DNA of 64,000 nt from the NCBI RefSeq assembly GCF_900117445.1, contig NZ_FPEJ01000003.1, positions 248,001 to 312,000 on the forward strand. The letters are read 5' to 3'. Every line of letters begins with the position of its first letter. Positions within the stretch are counted from its first letter, which is position 1. This document shows, piece after piece, positions 9,273 through 18,522 of the stretch. The stretch comes from Hyphomicrobium sp. NDB2Meth4. Its GTDB lineage: Bacteria; Pseudomonadota; Alphaproteobacteria; Rhizobiales; Hyphomicrobiaceae. The notes beneath the pieces were generated by a model that saw only the letters and a program-made list of their open reading frames with translations, was not told the DNA's origin and made no database searches. The position numbers were made by a program, and so were the translations under genes.

Positions 9273-10238
9273 ATGCAGATCGCGATCCTGGGCGCCGGTG
9301 GTGTCGGCGGCTATCTCGGAGCCCGTCTGATCGAGGGAGGCGCCGACGTCGCCTTTATCGTTCGCGAGCTGCGCGCCGCCCAACTCCGCTCAGACGGCCT
9401 CGTCTTGCAGAGCGTCCTCGGCGATTTCTGCGCGCCCGTTCAGACCTTGCTCGCGGGAGCCTCCACCCAGCTTCGGCCCGACGCCATCATTCTCGCATGT
9501 AAGGAGCCGGCACTTGACGCAGCATTGGATGCAGTCGCGCCGTTGCTCGGCCCTCAGACCCGGTTGTTGCCTGTCCTCAATGGCATCCGGCACCTCGACA
9601 CGATTGCGGCGCGATTTCCGCAGACGCCCCTTGTCGGCGGTATCGTCCACGGCGCAACCGATCTGCGCCCGGACGGCGTCATCGCGCACCTTTCCCCATT
9701 CATGACCGTCATCGTCGGCCCGGTCGACAAGGCAGCGGACCCGGTCGCAACTGAGCTGGTCGAACGCCTGAAGACAGCGGGCACCGAGGCTTACGCCACC
9801 CACGAGATCCGCCAGGACATGTGGAACAAGTTCGTGTTCCTGGCAGCCTTCGCCGGCATCACCTCGCTCATGCGCGCAAGCATCGGCACCATTGTAGCGG
9901 CCGGCGCCCGCGATTTAATCCTGCAGTTGCTGGAAGAGACCCGCTCGGTTGCCGCGGCCGAGGGTTTCACCCCACCCGCGCAACTGATGGACGAATACCG
10001 GTCGCTGCTGACTGAGGAACACTCTCCGCTCACGTCGTCGATGCTGCGCGACATCCAAGCCGGACGCCACACCGAGGGCGCCCACATTCTTGGTGACATG
10101 CTGTCCCGGGCGCGGCGCCACGGCCTGTCGACACCGATGCTTCATGTCGCCGCCGCACACGTCGAAGCATACGAACGAAACTTGGACTCGCATCCCAACA
10201 CTGTTGCATCATCGGCCAAAGAACAGCCACCGCAATGA
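9273..10238 (+). CDS. ketopantoate reductase family protein (ApbA/PanE-like)
   Basis: A 321-residue NAD(P)-dependent reductase. The Rossmann motif GAGGVGGYLGARL sits at the N-terminus when the ATG at 9273 is used (a GGA lies upstream). The family's catalytic lysine segment is MWNKFVFLAAFAGITSLMR near residue 188, and EHSPLTSSMLRDIQAGRHTE is the typical C-terminal signature. PanE reduces 2-dehydropantoate to pantoate for coenzyme A synthesis. The family has many members with other 2-oxoacid substrates and no pantothenate gene is nearby, so the substrate is not certain. The next gene begins 14 bases downstream. Confidence 0.88.
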   Translation: MQIAILGAGGVGGYLGARLIEGGADVAFIVRELRAAQLRSDGLVLQSVLGDFCAPVQTLLAGASTQLRPDAIILACKEPALDAALDAVAPLLGPQTRLLPVLNGIRHLDTIAARFPQTPLVGGIVHGATDLRPDGVIAHLSPFMTVIVGPVDKAADPVATELVERLKTAGTEAYATHEIRQDMWNKFVFLAAFAGITSLMRASIGTIVAAGARDLILQLLEETRSVAAAEGFTPPAQLMDEYRSLLTEEHSPLTSSMLRDIQAGRHTEGAHILGDMLSRARRHGLSTPMLHVAAAHVEAYERNLDSHPNTVASSAKEQPPQ

Positions 10239-10252
10239 GAGGGGAAGCTCAG

Positions 10253-10690
10253 ATGTCCGCTGAGATCGAAGCAAGCGGCCGCTGCCTTTGCGGCGCTGTC
10301 ACCATTGCCATCAAGGGCACGCCGGTGCGCATGGCCCAGTGCCACTGCCGCGATTGCCAGCGCAGCTCGGGCACCGGACACGTCTCCAACGCAATCTTCA
10401 ATGCATCGGATGTCGCCATCACCGGCGAGCTGAACCAGTTCACGGTGACGACCGACAGCGGCAACGACTACACGCGTTTCTTTTGCCCGCAGTGTGGTGG
10501 ACGCATCTACGGCGCGCACACTGGCCGCCCGGGCATGGTTATCGTCCACGTCGGCATGCTGGACGACAGCGAGTGGTTCACGCCGCAAATGGTGCTCTAT
10601 ACGCGCAGCCGTCCGCACTGGGACATCACCACGCCCGACGTCCCGAACTTCGAGACATCGCCGCCCGTGCCCCGGGCACCGGGCACGTAG
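10253..10690 (+). CDS. GFA-family zinc-binding protein
   Basis: A 145-residue protein of the glutathione-dependent formaldehyde-activating (GFA) enzyme family. It has the conserved zinc cysteines CLCG near residue 11, CHCRDC near residue 31, and FFCPQCGGRIY near residue 76. The ATG at 10253 follows GAGGGGAAG, while the ATG at 10235 overlaps the upstream stop and is less likely. Family members often have no proven formaldehyde activity, so the substrate is open. It is likely in one transcript with the ketopantoate-reductase-like gene. Confidence 0.88.
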   Translation: MSAEIEASGRCLCGAVTIAIKGTPVRMAQCHCRDCQRSSGTGHVSNAIFNASDVAITGELNQFTVTTDSGNDYTRFFCPQCGGRIYGAHTGRPGMVIVHVGMLDDSEWFTPQMVLYTRSRPHWDITTPDVPNFETSPPVPRAPGT

Positions 10691-10696
10691 GTCGAG

Positions 10697-11572
10697 CTAG
10701 GCCTTCAGAACCCGGCCGGCGACGGCATCGAGCTTCGCCATCAGAGCCGCATCGCGCGCCTCGGGCGAAGTAATGATCGCCACGTCGAGGCAGCTGTCCG
10801 AGCCGATCGGGCACCGCTGGTGCTCGCGCGGGAAAATCTCCGCGAGCTTGTGCACGAGGCGCTGCGCTTTCTCGGTGTTGTCCTTCATCACCGCGATCAC
10901 CGCCGCAACATCGACATGCGCCACTTCCTCGTGCCAGCAGTCGTAGTCCGTCACCATCGCGACCGTCGCGTAGCAAATCTCAGCTTCACGCGCGAGCTTC
11001 GCCTCCGGCATGTTGGTCATACCGATCACGTCGCAACCCCAGCTGCGATAGAGGAACGATTCCGCCCGCGTCGAGAACTGCGGGCCTTCCATCACGAGGT
11101 AGGTCCCGCCCTTCGTGAAGTCGATATTCTCCGCCTTCGCCGCCTGCTCGACCGTATCCACCAGCAGCGGGCTCACCGGGTGCGCCATCGATACGTGCGC
11201 AACGCAGCCCTCGCCGAAAAAGCTCTTCTCGCGCGCAAACGTGCGGTCGATGAACTGATCGACCAGCACGAAATGGCCCGGCGCGTACTGGTCCTTCAAC
11301 GATCCGCACGCTGAGATCGACACGAGGTCGGTCACACCCGCCCGCTTCAGCGCATCGATATTGGCGCGAAAGTTGATATGCGTCGGCGAGATGCGATGGC
11401 CGCGGCCATGGCGCGGCAGAAAGCGGAACGGCAGGCCGTCGATTTCCGCGAATAGAATCTCGTCCGAGGGCTCGCCCCACGGACTGGAGACCTTCTCCCA
11501 ATGCGGGTTTTGGATGCCGGGCAGGTTGTAGAAGCCGCTCCCGCCGATGATTCCAAGGACGGATTTGACCAC
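10697..11572 (-). CDS. mtnP: S-methyl-5'-thioadenosine phosphorylase
   Basis: A 291-residue purine nucleoside phosphorylase family enzyme that splits methylthioadenosine into adenine and methylthioribose-1-phosphate. Signature parts are GIIGGSGFYNLPG at the N-terminus, PRHGRGHRISPTHINFRANI (phosphate and ribose site), MEGPQFSTRAES and GMTNMPEAKLAREAEICYA. The GTG at 11572 is chosen because GGGGGAA lies just before it; a TTG at 11584 is possible. The gene follows petC by 53 bases on the same strand and may be read with the bc1 operon. Its products feed MtnA and Apt, encoded 5.5 kb away on the same strand. Confidence 0.95.
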   Translation of the reverse strand: MVKSVLGIIGGSGFYNLPGIQNPHWEKVSSPWGEPSDEILFAEIDGLPFRFLPRHGRGHRISPTHINFRANIDALKRAGVTDLVSISACGSLKDQYAPGHFVLVDQFIDRTFAREKSFFGEGCVAHVSMAHPVSPLLVDTVEQAAKAENIDFTKGGTYLVMEGPQFSTRAESFLYRSWGCDVIGMTNMPEAKLAREAEICYATVAMVTDYDCWHEEVAHVDVAAVIAVMKDNTEKAQRLVHKLAEIFPREHQRCPIGSDSCLDVAIITSPEARDAALMAKLDAVAGRVLKA

Positions 11573-11625
11573 GGCTTCCCCCAATCGTTCAGGCCCGGCA
11601 CCTTGGGCCCCTCAATGCTGGCCGC

Positions 11626-12507
11626 TTAGTGCTCCACGCGCGACCAGATCTTCTTCTTAACCAGGAACAGCAGCACCGTGGTGATTAGAAGATATAGCAT
11701 CACCTGCCAGCCGAGCCGCTTACGCCCGTCGAGCGTCGGATCGGACGCCCATGCGAGGAAGGCCGTCACGTCGCGCGCATTCTGATCGAGCGAGCCTTTG
11801 ACGCCCGATTCAGGCTGATAGTCGACGAAGGCATCCTTCGACAACGGCGGCGGCATCGCCAGCTGATGACCCGGGAAGGCCACGTTATAGTTCATGCCAT
11901 CCTGCATGTGCATATCGGCCGGCGGCTCGTGATACCCGGTCAGAAGGGCGTAGAGATAGTCCGCGCCGCCCTCCTGGTAGCCGATGGCGATATCGCGCAG
12001 CATCAGGAGCCACTGGTTGTACCAGGCCGACGGCTGCTCGGCGCTGCGCGCCTTGACGATCAGCGACAGGTCCGGCGGCAGCGCGCCATTCTGCGCCGCG
12101 CGCGCCTGCACGTCATTCTTGTAGGGCCCGATGATCGGGTCCGGCAGTCCGGGCAGGCGATCGATCGGGTTACCCTGATCGTCCAGCTCGCCCGAGATCT
12201 GATACGGCCAGGCCTTCGCCAGCGCCTTCACCGATTCTTCGGGGAACTGCGGGCCGCCCGGCTGCACGAGATTGCGGAACTTCACGCGCTTCAGGCTGTG
12301 ACAGGCCGAGCAGACCTGCTGGAACACCTGGAAGCCGCGCTGCAGTTGCGCCTGATCGTACTGACCGGTGAAGCCGCCGAACGTCCAGTCCTGGCGCTCG
12401 ATAGCGGCGCCGTGACCAGATTCGGCCTGCGCGGCCCCGCCGAGGAGCGGCAGAGCACCCACGAGGGCCAGTGCCGCGATGCGCCATCTTGGCTGCACGA
12501 GTTTCAT
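11626..12507 (-). CDS. petC: cytochrome c1 of the bc1 complex
   Basis: The haem-bearing subunit of ubiquinol:cytochrome c reductase, 293 residues. A signal peptide covers about residues 1-28. The haem motif is CSACHS near residue 62. The family signature EGGADYLYALLTGY is near residue 190, and the axial Met lies further on (HQLAMPPPLS). A C-terminal membrane anchor (VMLYLLITTVLLFLV, about residues 266-283) holds the domain on the periplasmic side of the inner membrane. It is the third gene of petABC, 12 bases after petB. Confidence 0.96.
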   Translation of the reverse strand: MKLVQPRWRIAALALVGALPLLGGAAQAESGHGAAIERQDWTFGGFTGQYDQAQLQRGFQVFQQVCSACHSLKRVKFRNLVQPGGPQFPEESVKALAKAWPYQISGELDDQGNPIDRLPGLPDPIIGPYKNDVQARAAQNGALPPDLSLIVKARSAEQPSAWYNQWLLMLRDIAIGYQEGGADYLYALLTGYHEPPADMHMQDGMNYNVAFPGHQLAMPPPLSKDAFVDYQPESGVKGSLDQNARDVTAFLAWASDPTLDGRKRLGWQVMLYLLITTVLLFLVKKKIWSRVEH

Positions 12508-12519
12508 GAGAGCCCCCCG

Positions 12520-13794
12520 TCAGCTCTTGGCCGGCGCAAGCTTCGCGCCTTTATTTTTTGCGAGCACCGCCTCGGTTATCGACCCTGGAACCTTAAGCGG
12601 CGTCTCGAACCAGCCGACGAGCGGCATCACGATCAGGAAGTGCGCGAAGTAGTAGAACGTGAACACCCGCGCCCAGAACACATATTCAGCTTCAGCAGGC
12701 TTCGAGCCGAGCCAGCCCAGCGCCAGGCAGGTGAAGGCGAACAGCCAGAAGAACCAGCGATAGACCGGGCGGTACTTGGTCGAGCGCACACGGCTGGTGT
12801 CGAGCCAGGGCACGAACAGCAGCACAGCGATCGCCGAGAACATCGCGATAACGCCGCCGAGCTTCGAAGGAATGGCGCGCAGGATCGCGTAGAACGGCAG
12901 GAAGTACCACTCCGGCACGATGTGCGGAGGCGTCACCATCGGGTTGGCCGGCGTATAGTTGTCGGCGTGTCCCAGATAGTCCGGCAGGAAGAATGCGAAC
13001 CAGCAGAACAGCAAGAGGAAGGCGAACAGGCCCGCCGCATCCTTCGACGTCGCATACGGCGTGAACGGCACGGCGTCCGAGGACGTCTTGATATCGAGAC
13101 CCGTCGGGCTGTTCTGCCCGACGACGTGCAGCGCCCACAGGTGCAGACCGACGACGGCGGCAAGCACGAACGGCAGAAGATAATGCAGCGCGTAGAAGCG
13201 GTTGAGCGTCACGCCCGAAACCGAAAAACCGCCCCACAGCCATTCGACGATGGTCGTTCCGAGCCCCTTCCAGATGCTGTCCAGCGACGAGAAGAGGTTG
13301 GTGATGACGGTCACGCCCCAAAGGCTCATCTGGCCCCAAGGCAGCGAGTAGCCCATGAAGGCGGTCGCCATCATAACGAGGAAGATCAGCACGCCCAGGA
13401 TCCACAGCACCTCACGCGGCGCCTTGTAGGAGCCGTAATAGAGGCCGCGGAAGATGTGCACATAAGCGGCAAGGAAGAACATCGAGGCGCCGACCGCGTG
13501 CAGGTTGCGCAGCAGCCAGCCGAAGTTCACGTCGCGGCGGATGGCTTCGATCGAGTCGAACGCGGCTTCCGCGCTCGGCTGATAGTGCATCGCCAGCACC
13601 ACGCCGGTGACGATCTGCGCCACCAGCATGAACGTCAGGATGCCGCCGAACGTCCACCAGTAGTTGAGGTTGCGCGGAGTGGGGAAATCCACCGCCTGCG
13701 CGTGGAGCATTCGGAATATAGGCAGGCGAGCATCCAGCCATTTTCCGACTGCTGTCGTCGGCTCGTAAGTCGATTCGTGAGGTAGCCCAGACAT
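12520..13794 (-). CDS. petB: cytochrome b of the bc1 complex
   Basis: The integral-membrane, two-haem subunit of the bc1 complex, 424 residues with about eight transmembrane helices. The Qo-site PEWY motif is at [14 protein letters not shown] near residue 300. Haem ligand histidines lie in [11 protein letters not shown] / [12 protein letters not shown] and [10 protein letters not shown]. It oxidises ubiquinol and passes electrons to the Rieske protein and, through the b haems, to the Qi site. Cytochrome b and c1 are separate genes here, unlike the fused fbcH of Bradyrhizobium and Rhodopseudomonas. Confidence 0.97.
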   Translation of the reverse strand: MSGLPHESTYEPTTAVGKWLDARLPIFRMLHAQAVDFPTPRNLNYWWTFGGILTFMLVAQIVTGVVLAMHYQPSAEAAFDSIEAIRRDVNFGWLLRNLHAVGASMFFLAAYVHIFRGLYYGSYKAPREVLWILGVLIFLVMMATAFMGYSLPWGQMSLWGVTVITNLFSSLDSIWKGLGTTIVEWLWGGFSVSGVTLNRFYALHYLLPFVLAAVVGLHLWALHVVGQNSPTGLDIKTSSDAVPFTPYATSKDAAGLFAFLLLFCWFAFFLPDYLGHADNYTPANPMVTPPHIVPEWYFLPFYAILRAIPSKLGGVIAMFSAIAVLLFVPWLDTSRVRSTKYRPVYRWFFWLFAFTCLALGWLGSKPAEAEYVFWARVFTFYYFAHFLIVMPLVGWFETPLKVPGSITEAVLAKNKGAKLAPAKS

Positions 13795-13811
13795 GGAGTT
13801 CCGCCCGCCCG

Positions 13812-14384
13812 TCAGCCGATTTTGATTTTGGTGTCGGATACGAAATTATAGACCGGCACTTCGAGATTTCGCGGAGCCGGACCCTTCCGGATGCGACCCG
13901 CCGTATCGTAGTGCGAGCCGTGGCAAGGGCAGAACCAGCCGCCGAAGTCACCACGCGAATCGCCCAGCGTCTGTCCCTTCGGGATGCAACCGAGATGCGT
14001 GCAGATACCGACCATGATCAGCCAGTTCTCGTGGCCATCCTTGGTGCGGTTGGGGTCCGTCGCCGGCGTGTCCTCAGGCAGCGCATCGTTGCGCGCCAGC
14101 GGATCGACAAGCTGATCCATCGGAACCGCAACCGCCGCCTTGATCTCTTCAGGCGTGCGGTGACGAATGAAGACCGGCTTGCCGCGCCACAGCACGGTGA
14201 TCGCCTGACCTTCTTTCACCGGTGACAGCTCGACCTCGATCGAGGCCAAGGCCTGCGCGCCTGCGTCAGGGTTCATCTGTTGAATGAAGGGCCACAGTGT
14301 CATCGCGCCGCCCACGGCTACGAATGCCCCTGCCGCCAGGACCAGGAAATCCCTCCGGTCCGGTTCTTCGGCGTCAACTGCCAC
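13812..14384 (-). CDS. petA: Rieske iron-sulfur subunit of the bc1 complex
   Basis: A 190-residue Rieske protein and first gene of petABC. The N-terminus has a Tat-type signal anchor ([18 protein letters not shown]). The 2Fe-2S cluster ligands are CTHLGC near residue 130 and CPCHGS near residue 151. It carries electrons from ubiquinol to cytochrome c1. The start codon is GTG with GGAGG 6 bases upstream. The C-terminus ends VSDTKIKIG, as is usual for this subunit in alphaproteobacteria. Confidence 0.96.
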   Translation of the reverse strand: MAVDAEEPDRRDFLVLAAGAFVAVGGAMTLWPFIQQMNPDAGAQALASIEVELSPVKEGQAITVLWRGKPVFIRHRTPEEIKAAVAVPMDQLVDPLARNDALPEDTPATDPNRTKDGHENWLIMVGICTHLGCIPKGQTLGDSRGDFGGWFCPCHGSHYDTAGRIRKGPAPRNLEVPVYNFVSDTKIKIG

Positions 14385-14641
14385 GGGTGCCTCCGCTTAG
14401 ATCGCTGGCTCGGTCGAGCCGCGTTTTGACTTTTATTATCCGTCGGCTTGTGCCGGCAGGGAGTGACGTCCGGCTCAGGTGGGCTGTAGACCATCGAGCC
14501 CGGGCGCTGCAGCGCGATAGGGCTACAGAACCAGGCGCTTTGCCATGCGGTTTATTGACATCGTTCTAAAAGCTGCTCAACCCCGGACGCGTAGAAACCC
14601 GTAGGCAATTTGGCGCATAGCCGTCCAAACACTGATTAACA

Positions 14642-16507
14642 TCACTCAGCAGCGTCTTGCGCCAGGAACCCTCCCGACTGGCGCGCCCACAGCTCGGCGT
14701 AAAGGCCGCCACGCCGCATGAGGTCGGCATGTGAGCCCTGCTCGATAATGCGTCCGCCATCCATGATCACCAGACGATCCATCGCTGCGATCGTCGAAAG
14801 GCGATGCGCAATCGCGATAACCGTCTTGCCTTTCATGAGGTTGGTGAGTTGCTCCTGGATCGCCGCTTCCACTTCGGAGTCGAGCGCGCTGGTCGCCTCA
14901 TCGAGAACCAAGATCGGCGCATCCTTCAAAAGCACGCGCGCGATCGCAACGCGCTGGCGCTGCCCGCCGGACAGTTTCACGCCTCGCTCGCCCACGTGCG
15001 CGTCATAGCCTTTGCGGCCCTTGAGGTCCTCGAGCCCGACGATGAAGTCATGAGCGGCGGCTTTTTGCGCCGCGATCACCGCATCGCCATCCACAGCGTC
15101 GGGGCGACCGTAAAGGATGTTCTCCATCACCGACCGATGCAGCAGCGAGGTATCCTGTGTGACCATGCCGATCTGCGCGCGCAGACTGTCCTGAGTGACG
15201 TGCGAGATATCCTGATCATCGATCAGAACGCGCCCACCATCGAGGTCGTAGAACCGCAGCAGCAGATTGACCAGCGTCGACTTGCCCGCGCCTGACCGGC
15301 CGACCAGCCCCACCTTCTCACCCGGTGCCACGCGCAGCGACAGATCACTGATCACGCTGCCGCGCTCGGAACCCGCCTCGCGGTTGTAGTTGAAGTTCAC
15401 ATGATCGAAGACGATCTCGCCCTTCGTCACCTTGAGCGGCTTTGCATCGGGTGCATCGACGACGCTCCGTCCGCGCGCGATCGTCTCCAGCCCGTCATGA
15501 ACGACACCGATGTTTTCGAACAGGCCGGCCGTCTCCCACATGATCCAGTGCGACATGCCCTGCAGGCGCAGCACAAGGCCCACCGACAGCGCGATTGCGC
15601 CGGTGGAAACGGCATCGATCGACCACAGCCACAGCGACGTCCCCGCCACCGAGAACAGCAGCGCCGCGTTGAGGCAGTTGAGCGCCACCGTCAGCAGGGT
15701 CACCAGGCGCAACTGCTGCTGCGTGATGTCGAGGAAGCTCTGCATGCTATCCTGCGCATAGCTGTCCTCGCGCTCCGCATGCGCAAACATCTTCACTGTT
15801 GCGATGTTCGTGTAGCTGTCGACCACGCGCCCCGTCATCACCGAGCGGGCATCGGACTGCACATGCGAGATCTTGCCGAGGCGCGGAATGAAGTAGCGCA
15901 TCGCCACTAGATAGCCGCCGAGCCACAGCACCAGCGGCGCCGACAAACGCATGTCGGTTGCCGCGAACAGCAGCACCGCACCGGTAAAATAGATCGACAC
16001 GTAAAGGAGCACCTCGGTGATCTTCATGACCACCTCGCGCACCGACATAGCCGTCTGCATAACTTTCGTGGCCACGCGTCCGGCGAAGTCATTATTGAAG
16101 AAGTCCATCGACTGCCGCAGCACGTAGCGGTGCGCCTGCCAGCGCGTGCGCATGGTGAAGCTGGCCAGCAGCCCCTGATGGATAATGGCTTCGTAGAAGA
16201 ACTTCAGGCTCGGCAGCACCAGCAGCACGACGCCCGCCATTGCCAGCAGGAACAGCCCGTGCGTCGACCAGAACGTGGCGCGATCCGCCTTCTGCAGCCA
16301 GTCGACGAGACTGCCCAGGAAGCCGAACAGCGACACCTCTATCAGCGCAATCGTCGCCGACAGCACGGCCGAAACTGCGATCAGCGGCCAGAACGGGCGC
16401 GTGTAATGCGCGATGAACCCCCAGAACGAGGCAGGCGGCATCGCCGGCTGAACAGCCGGGAAGGCTTCAACATGCGTTTCGAGCCGGCGGAATAGGCTGG
16501 CGATCAT
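14642..16507 (-). CDS. ABC exporter, fused permease and ATPase
   Basis: A 621-residue half-transporter of the ABC-B (MsbA-like) type. The N-terminal half has about six membrane helices (first at residues 35-55). The C-terminal ATPase has Walker A GRSGAGKST near residue 410, the signature LSGGQRQRVAIARVLL near 513, and Walker B ILVLDEATSALD near 537. The ATG at 16507 has GGAG 8 bases upstream; an earlier start at 16576 would add an unlikely leader. It probably works as a homodimer in the inner membrane. The substrate (lipid, peptide or drug) cannot be told from the sequence. It is divergent from hemF. Confidence 0.92.
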   Translation of the reverse strand: MIASLFRRLETHVEAFPAVQPAMPPASFWGFIAHYTRPFWPLIAVSAVLSATIALIEVSLFGFLGSLVDWLQKADRATFWSTHGLFLLAMAGVVLLVLPSLKFFYEAIIHQGLLASFTMRTRWQAHRYVLRQSMDFFNNDFAGRVATKVMQTAMSVREVVMKITEVLLYVSIYFTGAVLLFAATDMRLSAPLVLWLGGYLVAMRYFIPRLGKISHVQSDARSVMTGRVVDSYTNIATVKMFAHAEREDSYAQDSMQSFLDITQQQLRLVTLLTVALNCLNAALLFSVAGTSLWLWSIDAVSTGAIALSVGLVLRLQGMSHWIMWETAGLFENIGVVHDGLETIARGRSVVDAPDAKPLKVTKGEIVFDHVNFNYNREAGSERGSVISDLSLRVAPGEKVGLVGRSGAGKSTLVNLLLRFYDLDGGRVLIDDQDISHVTQDSLRAQIGMVTQDTSLLHRSVMENILYGRPDAVDGDAVIAAQKAAAHDFIVGLEDLKGRKGYDAHVGERGVKLSGGQRQRVAIARVLLKDAPILVLDEATSALDSEVEAAIQEQLTNLMKGKTVIAIAHRLSTIAAMDRLVIMDGGRIIEQGSHADLMRRGGLYAELWARQSGGFLAQDAAE

Positions 16508-16687
16508 GATTGGCTCCAGGCCGCATGGGCCGACGATGATGCGCACGGAGGCTCGCACGAGCCCCGCAAAGCGCAAAATGTTCGGTATCTCTGGTCTTGG
16601 AGCGGGTTCCCGAGGTGCGCCCCTAGACAGCGTTGCACCGGATATATAGGGGGAATTGCGCCAACAAAAGGGATCAAGGGGTAAGGA

Positions 16688-17611
16688 ATGGCCGATCTTG
16701 CGGCATCTGACAGCGCCGGCGACTTGAACGACCGCAAGGAAAAGGCCAGAGCCTGGTTCGAGGAGCTGCGCGATGGCATCTGCGCCGCCTTCGAGAAAAT
16801 CGAGGACGACCTTCCCGACGGCACTGCCTTTTCAGATCGCGACCCCGGCCGCTTCGTGCGCACGCCCTGGCAGCGCTCCGATCACACCGGCGCGCCCGGC
16901 GGCGGCGGCACCATGAGCTTGATGCACGGCCGCGTGTTCGAGAAGGTCGGCGTTCATACGTCCACCGTCTTCGGCGAGTTCGCCCCCGAATTCCGCAAGC
17001 AGATCCCCGGCGCCGAAGAGCACCCGCAGTTCTGGGCTTCGGGCATTTCCCTCATTGCCCATCCGCAGAACCCGAACGTCCCCGCCGTGCACATGAACAC
17101 GCGCATGGTCGTCACCGCGAAATGGTGGTTCGGCGGCGGCGCCGATCTGACACCCGTCCTCGATCGCCGTCGCACCGAAAGCGACGCCGACACGCTCGCC
17201 TTCCACGCCGCCATGTATGGCGCCTGCGCGGGCCACCCCATCGCCGACTACCAACGTTATCGCGCGTGGTGCGATGAATATTTCTACTTGCCGCATCGCA
17301 AGGAAATGCGCGGCGTCGGCGGCATCTTCTACGACTACCTGACGCCAACGCCGGAGGAAGGCGGCTGGGATGCGGCATTCGCCTTCACCCAGGATGTCGG
17401 CCGCGCCTTCCAGCGCGTTTACCCGATGCTGGTGCGCGGCAACTACCGAATGCCCTGGACCGAGGCCGACCGCGAAGAGCAGCTCGTGCGCCGCGGCCGC
17501 TACGTGGAGTTCAACCTGCTCTACGACCGCGGCACCGTGTTCGGCCTGAAGACGGGTGGCAACGTCGACTCCATCCTGTCGTCGATGCCCCCCATCGTGA
17601 AGTGGCCCTGA
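16688..17611 (+). CDS. hemF: oxygen-dependent coproporphyrinogen III oxidase
   Basis: The aerobic haem-synthesis enzyme that converts coproporphyrinogen III to protoporphyrinogen IX, 307 residues. Conserved blocks are [19 protein letters not shown] near residue 74, HMNTRMVV and [12 protein letters not shown] near residue 140, and the C-terminal [31 protein letters not shown] directly precedes the ATG. Haem made by this pathway serves the cytochromes encoded elsewhere in the window. It is divergent from the ABC exporter gene. Confidence 0.97.
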   Translation: MADLAASDSAGDLNDRKEKARAWFEELRDGICAAFEKIEDDLPDGTAFSDRDPGRFVRTPWQRSDHTGAPGGGGTMSLMHGRVFEKVGVHTSTVFGEFAPEFRKQIPGAEEHPQFWASGISLIAHPQNPNVPAVHMNTRMVVTAKWWFGGGADLTPVLDRRRTESDADTLAFHAAMYGACAGHPIADYQRYRAWCDEYFYLPHRKEMRGVGGIFYDYLTPTPEEGGWDAAFAFTQDVGRAFQRVYPMLVRGNYRMPWTEADREEQLVRRGRYVEFNLLYDRGTVFGLKTGGNVDSILSSMPPIVKWP

Positions 17612-17619
17612 GCGAGACC

Positions 17620-17660
17620 GCCCCTCCCCATCCTTCATGGGGAGCGGGCTTTGGGTGAGG
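17620..17660 (+). repeat. palindromic intergenic element after hemF
   Basis: CTCCCCAT (17624-17631) pairs with ATGGGGAG (17637-17644) around a CCTTC loop. The flanking GCCC/GGGC extends the stem, and a short TTT follows. The wording CTCCCCAT-loop-ATGGGGAG followed by GGGTGAGGCG is like the dispersed palindromic repeats found between genes in many Hyphomicrobiales. It may also act as the hemF terminator. Confidence 0.45.
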
Positions 17661-17725
17661 CGAGACGCGCGCGTCATCGCGCGAGCAGCCGCCCCCGTCG
17701 TCGCAAGCTTATACGCTCAATTTTT

Positions 17726-18406
17726 TTAGAAGCGGCGCACGAACCCGAAGTCGAACACATCGATCGCAGGCGACAGCGTGTCGTTGCCAGCGGGCAGCGT
17801 CGAGAACGTCACGTCGTCGAAGTCGATCCGGCGATAGCCGCCGTGCAGCGTGATGTCGTTGTTCCAGACAAACTCGAGGCCGCCACCGTAGGTCCAGCCG
17901 CTCAGCGTCTTGCTGTCCGAGGCTCCGGTCGCTACGTCCGTCACTTCCATGCCGCCATAGGCATAACCTGCTGTGGCGTAAGGCAGGAAACGTCCCAGGG
18001 AGACGCCGAGACGGCCGCGGATCGTCCCGTAATAGTTGAGGTCGGACTTGAAACCGTACCCGCCACCATCGGCCCACGAATAGAACGCGTCCGTGATGCC
18101 ACCGATGAGGATGCCCCCCACCTGATAGTCGTAACCAGCCTTGACGCCGATCGCGAACCCGGAGGGATCGCTCAGCAAGCCGCCTCCAGATCCGCCGAGC
18201 TTCAGCTCTTCGCTGAAGGAAAAATCGGGAGACAGAATGAAGCCGGTACGATCGATCGGCGCCAGCTCGGCATCCGTCGCGTAGCTAAAGTTCGGGATGC
18301 GGAACCATTCCTGGGCATCCGCCCGAGGTGCAGCACCACTGATCGCCGCCGCTGCACAAATGCAAAAGCACACGAAACGATCACGCCCACCCACAATGCC
18401 AAGCAT
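17726..18406 (-). CDS. outer-membrane beta-barrel protein (Omp25/opacity-like)
   Basis: A 226-residue exported protein from the ATG at 18406, which has GGGGGA upstream. A signal peptide covers about residues 1-31 (FCICAAAAISGAAPRADA). The mature part alternates polar and hydrophobic residues with glycine-rich turns, as in an eight-stranded barrel (AIGVKAGYDYQVG, GTIRGRLGVSLGRFLPYATA, GWTYGGGLEFVWNNDITLHG), and ends in phenylalanine (FGFVRRF). This matches the Omp25/Omp31/opacity type of alphaproteobacterial surface protein. Exact role is unknown. Confidence 0.85.
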   Translation of the reverse strand: MLGIVGGRDRFVCFCICAAAAISGAAPRADAQEWFRIPNFSYATDAELAPIDRTGFILSPDFSFSEELKLGGSGGGLLSDPSGFAIGVKAGYDYQVGGILIGGITDAFYSWADGGGYGFKSDLNYYGTIRGRLGVSLGRFLPYATAGYAYGGMEVTDVATGASDSKTLSGWTYGGGLEFVWNNDITLHGGYRRIDFDDVTFSTLPAGNDTLSPAIDVFDFGFVRRF

Positions 18407-18522
18407 GCCGGTCCCCCTGAAGATTGCCGTTAATCTAACGCAGCCCCCAGCGCGCTGTCCGATGCAAATCTGCACCGCATCGGGAAAAACCACAGCCAAC
18501 TTGCAGATGGAACGGGTTCCGC

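Noticed and set aside
11866-13785. 639-residue open frame opposite petB/petC
   Set aside because: The cytochrome genes on the other strand are certain. The frame is very Arg-rich and spans two genes.
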